Shown: in pieces, positions 57,280 to 59,864 of the stretch
How the letters are laid out: each line of letters starts with the position of its first letter
Position numbering within the stretch: position 1 is the first letter of the stretch
Assembly: GCA_007693295.1 (NCBI GenBank)
Contig: REDT01000194.1
Span: 1 to 59,864 of the forward strand
DNA from: Balneolaceae bacterium
Lineage (GTDB): Bacteria; Bacteroidota; Rhodothermia; Balneolales; Balneolaceae
Length of the DNA: 59,864 nucleotides
Reading direction: 5' to 3'
Notes under the pieces: generated by a model
Database searches by the model: none
What the model saw: the letters and a program-made list of their open reading frames with translations, nothing else
Told to the model about the DNA's origin: nothing
Translations under genes and position numbers: made by a program

Positions 57280-57990
57280 GTGAGCAATTCGAGCCTGGCA
57301 CTAATTATTCCGGCAGCCGGTTCCGGGGCCAGGCTTGGGAGTGAAGTTCCCAAGCCGTACCTGGAAATTGCCGGGAAAACCATTCTCGAACATACGCTCT
57401 CCAGGTTTACAACGATTTACGGCCTCCGGGAAGTAGTGGTTTCAACTTCACCGCAATACGTAGATAGCACCGGTTACATTCTGAAAACCCTGTTTGAAGG
57501 TTTGAAAACCACAGTAGTTGTGGGCGGGGTTGAGAGGCAGCACTCTATCAGGAATGCTTTGAACTCTCTCTCTGAGGATGTGCAATTTGTTGCAGTGCAT
57601 GATGCGGTTAGGCCTTTCATTGACCCGGAATCGATCCAAAAATGTTTTGAAGCAGCAATAGAGGCAGGCGGTGCTATTATCGCTGTTCCCGCTAAAGATA
57701 CTATAAAGATATCTGACGGCAGCAAGCAAATAGTTCGAACGCCCAACCGGAAGAACCTGTGGCAGGCCCAAACTCCGCAAATATTCAAAACGGGTCTTCT
57801 GAAGCAGGCCTACCGGAAAGCCGAACAGGATAGCTTTCTTGGAACTGACGACGCCTCGCTGCTTGAGTATCTGGGCGAGAAGGTTTTACTGGTTGAAGGC
57901 AACAGAGAAAATTTTAAGATTACATATCCGCTGGACCTGAGATTTGCAGAGTGGTTATTAACATCTGATATGAAACAGGATATAAAATGA
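57280..57990 (+). CDS. ispD: 2-C-methyl-D-erythritol 4-phosphate cytidylyltransferase
   Basis: ALIIPAAGSGARLGSEVPKPYLEIAGKTILEHTL...VAVHDAVRPFI...LWQAQTPQIF. Confidence 0.97.
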   Translation: MSNSSLALIIPAAGSGARLGSEVPKPYLEIAGKTILEHTLSRFTTIYGLREVVVSTSPQYVDSTGYILKTLFEGLKTTVVVGGVERQHSIRNALNSLSEDVQFVAVHDAVRPFIDPESIQKCFEAAIEAGGAIIAVPAKDTIKISDGSKQIVRTPNRKNLWQAQTPQIFKTGLLKQAYRKAEQDSFLGTDDASLLEYLGEKVLLVEGNRENFKITYPLDLRFAEWLLTSDMKQDIK

Positions 57991-58460
57991 GAATAGGCTT
58001 AGGTTATGATGTCCATTCATTCCGGGAAGGGGATGGGATTATTCTTGGCGGAGTATCCATTCCATTTGACAAAAGTTTAAAAGGCCATTCAGATGCAGAC
58101 GTTCTTCTTCATGCCATAACCGATGCAATTCTTGGAGCACTGGCGCTGGGTGATTTAGGGGAGCATTTTCCCGATACGGATCCGGCCTATAAAGGGATAG
58201 ACAGCAAGATTTTATTGGCGGAAACCTATTCCATGATGATCGAAAAAGGGTATGTTCTGGTAAATCTCGACGCCACCGTTGTTGCTGAGAAGCCAAAATT
58301 AAATCCACATATGCACGATATCCGGCACTCAATATCAGAATGCCTGCATTGTGATATTGAGCAGGTTTCTGTAAAGGCAACTACCAGCGAAAAAATGGGT
58401 TTTATTGGCAGGGAAGAGGGCATCGCTGTTCATGCAATTGTATTAATCCAGAGAGTTTAG
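57987..58460 (+). CDS. ispF: 2-C-methyl-D-erythritol 2,4-cyclodiphosphate synthase
   Basis: MRIGLGYDVHSFREGDGIILGGVSIPFDKSLKGHSDADVLLHAITDAILGALALGDLGEHFPDTD. Confidence 0.98.
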   Translation: MRIGLGYDVHSFREGDGIILGGVSIPFDKSLKGHSDADVLLHAITDAILGALALGDLGEHFPDTDPAYKGIDSKILLAETYSMMIEKGYVLVNLDATVVAEKPKLNPHMHDIRHSISECLHCDIEQVSVKATTSEKMGFIGREEGIAVHAIVLIQRV

Positions 58461-58466
58461 ATCGAT

Positions 58467-59129
58467 ATGGAAGGTTACCTTGATCAAATTGTTGATTGGA
58501 TTCTTACACTTTCGCCTTTGAGTGTTTATGTGATTTTTTCCCTGATTGCATACTTTGAGAATATAGTGCCGCCCATACCCGGTGATGTGCTGGTTGCATT
58601 TGGCGGGTACCTGGCGGCAGAACAGATCGTGGGCTTTACGCCGCTGCTCATTCTCACCACTATAGCCTCTGTTGTAGGTTTTATGAGTATGTACGCCGTT
58701 GGGGCGCATTTCGGTGATATTATCGCCGTTCAGCGCAGAAAGTATTGGCTTATGCGCTTTGTGGATATCAAGTATTTCGATCGTGGAAAACGATGGATGC
58801 AAAAATGGGGACAGGGAGTGATTTTGGCTAATCGTTTTCTGGCCGGCACGCGTTCTGTAATCTCATTAACGGCAGGTATTACGAGAACTAAAATCTATTC
58901 TACGGTTGCCAGCTCATCAATAAGCTCACTTCTTTGGAATTTTATTCTGCTTGGATTGGGCTGGCTGGTGCACGATAATTGGCAAATTATTGGCTACTAT
59001 CTTAATGTTTATGGTTGGGTTATACTTGTATTTATAGTACTCGTGATTCTTGCCAGACTACTGTTTAAAAAGAAGGGGTATAAAAAATTACGAGAGATGA
59101 AAAAAAAAGAAGCCAAAAAGGTTGATTAA
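58467..59129 (+). CDS. DedA-family membrane protein
   Basis: FENIVPPIPGDVLVAFGGYLA...WGQGVILANRFLAGTRSVISLTAGITR. Confidence 0.93.
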   Translation: MEGYLDQIVDWILTLSPLSVYVIFSLIAYFENIVPPIPGDVLVAFGGYLAAEQIVGFTPLLILTTIASVVGFMSMYAVGAHFGDIIAVQRRKYWLMRFVDIKYFDRGKRWMQKWGQGVILANRFLAGTRSVISLTAGITRTKIYSTVASSSISSLLWNFILLGLGWLVHDNWQIIGYYLNVYGWVILVFIVLVILARLLFKKKGYKKLREMKKKEAKKVD

Positions 59130-59302
59130 TAAGCAGGATATTTTTAGATTTCAGGTCTTTCACTGATGGGAAAAATATGCGCATTTTTAAAGAAGATAGG
59201 ATCTGTGTTTCTCCTTTGAAAAGCTCAAATTAATCCGTTTTACTCAGTGAATGTTTGACATATTGATGTGCTGATATATTTCAGTAATAAATTCCAACAT
59301 AA

Positions 59303-59374
59303 GCCAGTGTAGCTCAGGGGTAGAGCAGCTGTTTTGTAAACAGCCGGTCGTCGGTTCAAATCCGGCCACTGGCT
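59303..59374 (+). tRNA. tRNA-Thr (TGT)
   Basis: Cloverleaf GCCAGTG...CACTGGC; anticodon arm GCTGT-TTTGTAA-ACAGC. Confidence 0.97.
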
Positions 59375-59448
59375 CATGTTGGAGTTTGCACGTTATTAAA
59401 GTACTGTTCGATCTATTTAATTAGATGAAGAATGGGAATTTTGATACC

Positions 59449-59531
59449 GGGGGGATACCAAAGCGGCCAACTGGGGCAGACTGTAAATCTGTTGTCTTAC
59501 GACTTCGCAGGTTCGAATCCTGCTCCCCCCA
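59449..59531 (+). tRNA. tRNA-Tyr (GTA)
   Basis: GGGGGGA...TCCCCCC acceptor, long variable arm, CAGACTGTAAATCTG. Confidence 0.97.
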
Positions 59532-59594
59532 CTGCTTCAAATACGTAATATTAATTTCAGAAGAACTTGATGATAAATATTTGAAGCATTCCAG

Positions 59595-59667
59595 GCGGGC
59601 GTAGCTCAATTGGTAGAGCGTCACCCTTCCAAGGTGAATGTTGTCGGTTCGAGTCCGATCGCCCGCT
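59595..59667 (+). tRNA. tRNA-Gly (TCC)
   Basis: GCGGGCG...CGCCCGC; TCACC-CTTCCAA-GGTGA. Confidence 0.97.
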
Positions 59668-59678
59668 CTCTGAAAAAA

Positions 59679-59750
<72 letters not shown>

Positions 59751-59809
59751 CTTCAGGTGAATGTTAAACCGTATTATAATTAACAAAACATAAATAATTC
59801 TTTTTTACA

Positions 59810-59864
59810 ATGGCAAAAGAACAATTTCAACGCAACAAGCCGCACGTAAACGTAGGTACCATTG
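59810..59864 (+). CDS. tuf: Elongation factor Tu, 5' end only (runs off window)
   Basis: MAKEQFQRNKPHVNVGTI; directly follows the tRNA cluster. Confidence 0.96.
   Translation, partial: MAKEQFQRNKPHVNVGTI

Overview
Manual reading of a 59.9-kb window. It looks chromosomal and comes from a Bacteroidota/Balneolota-like bacterium; that placement is an inference from protein style and a Bacteroidetes-type promoter, and no search was run. Core blocks are: rplM-rpsI-rpsB-tsf-pyrH-frr followed by smc; acnA; rsfS; queA; ispD-ispF; a DedA-family gene; and a tRNA-Thr/Tyr/Gly/Thr-tuf cluster at the right end. Accessory blocks are: (i) an arsenic locus (arsR, arsD with a C-terminal extension, two-domain arsA, a tandem universal stress protein, arsB, and a convergent aquaglyceroporin), with a matching inverted repeat before arsR and before arsD; (ii) a TonB-dependent receptor behind a TPP riboswitch; (iii) a RAYT (REP-associated Y1 transposase) with flanking hairpins whose basal stems differ but stay complementary; (iv) a type III PKS / methyltransferase / FAD-monooxygenase cluster; (v) a frameshifted small Cys-rich peptide gene between divergent 6-bladed beta-propeller lipoprotein genes, one of them truncated by a repeat. 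The strongest non-genic signals are several dispersed repeat families. One is a ~300-bp structured repeat present as an inverted pair 23 kb apart, with apparent compensatory changes. Another is a cassette with inverted-repeat ends that lies in opposite orientations at two loci next to a constant head sequence. No CRISPR array, rRNA or prophage was seen.
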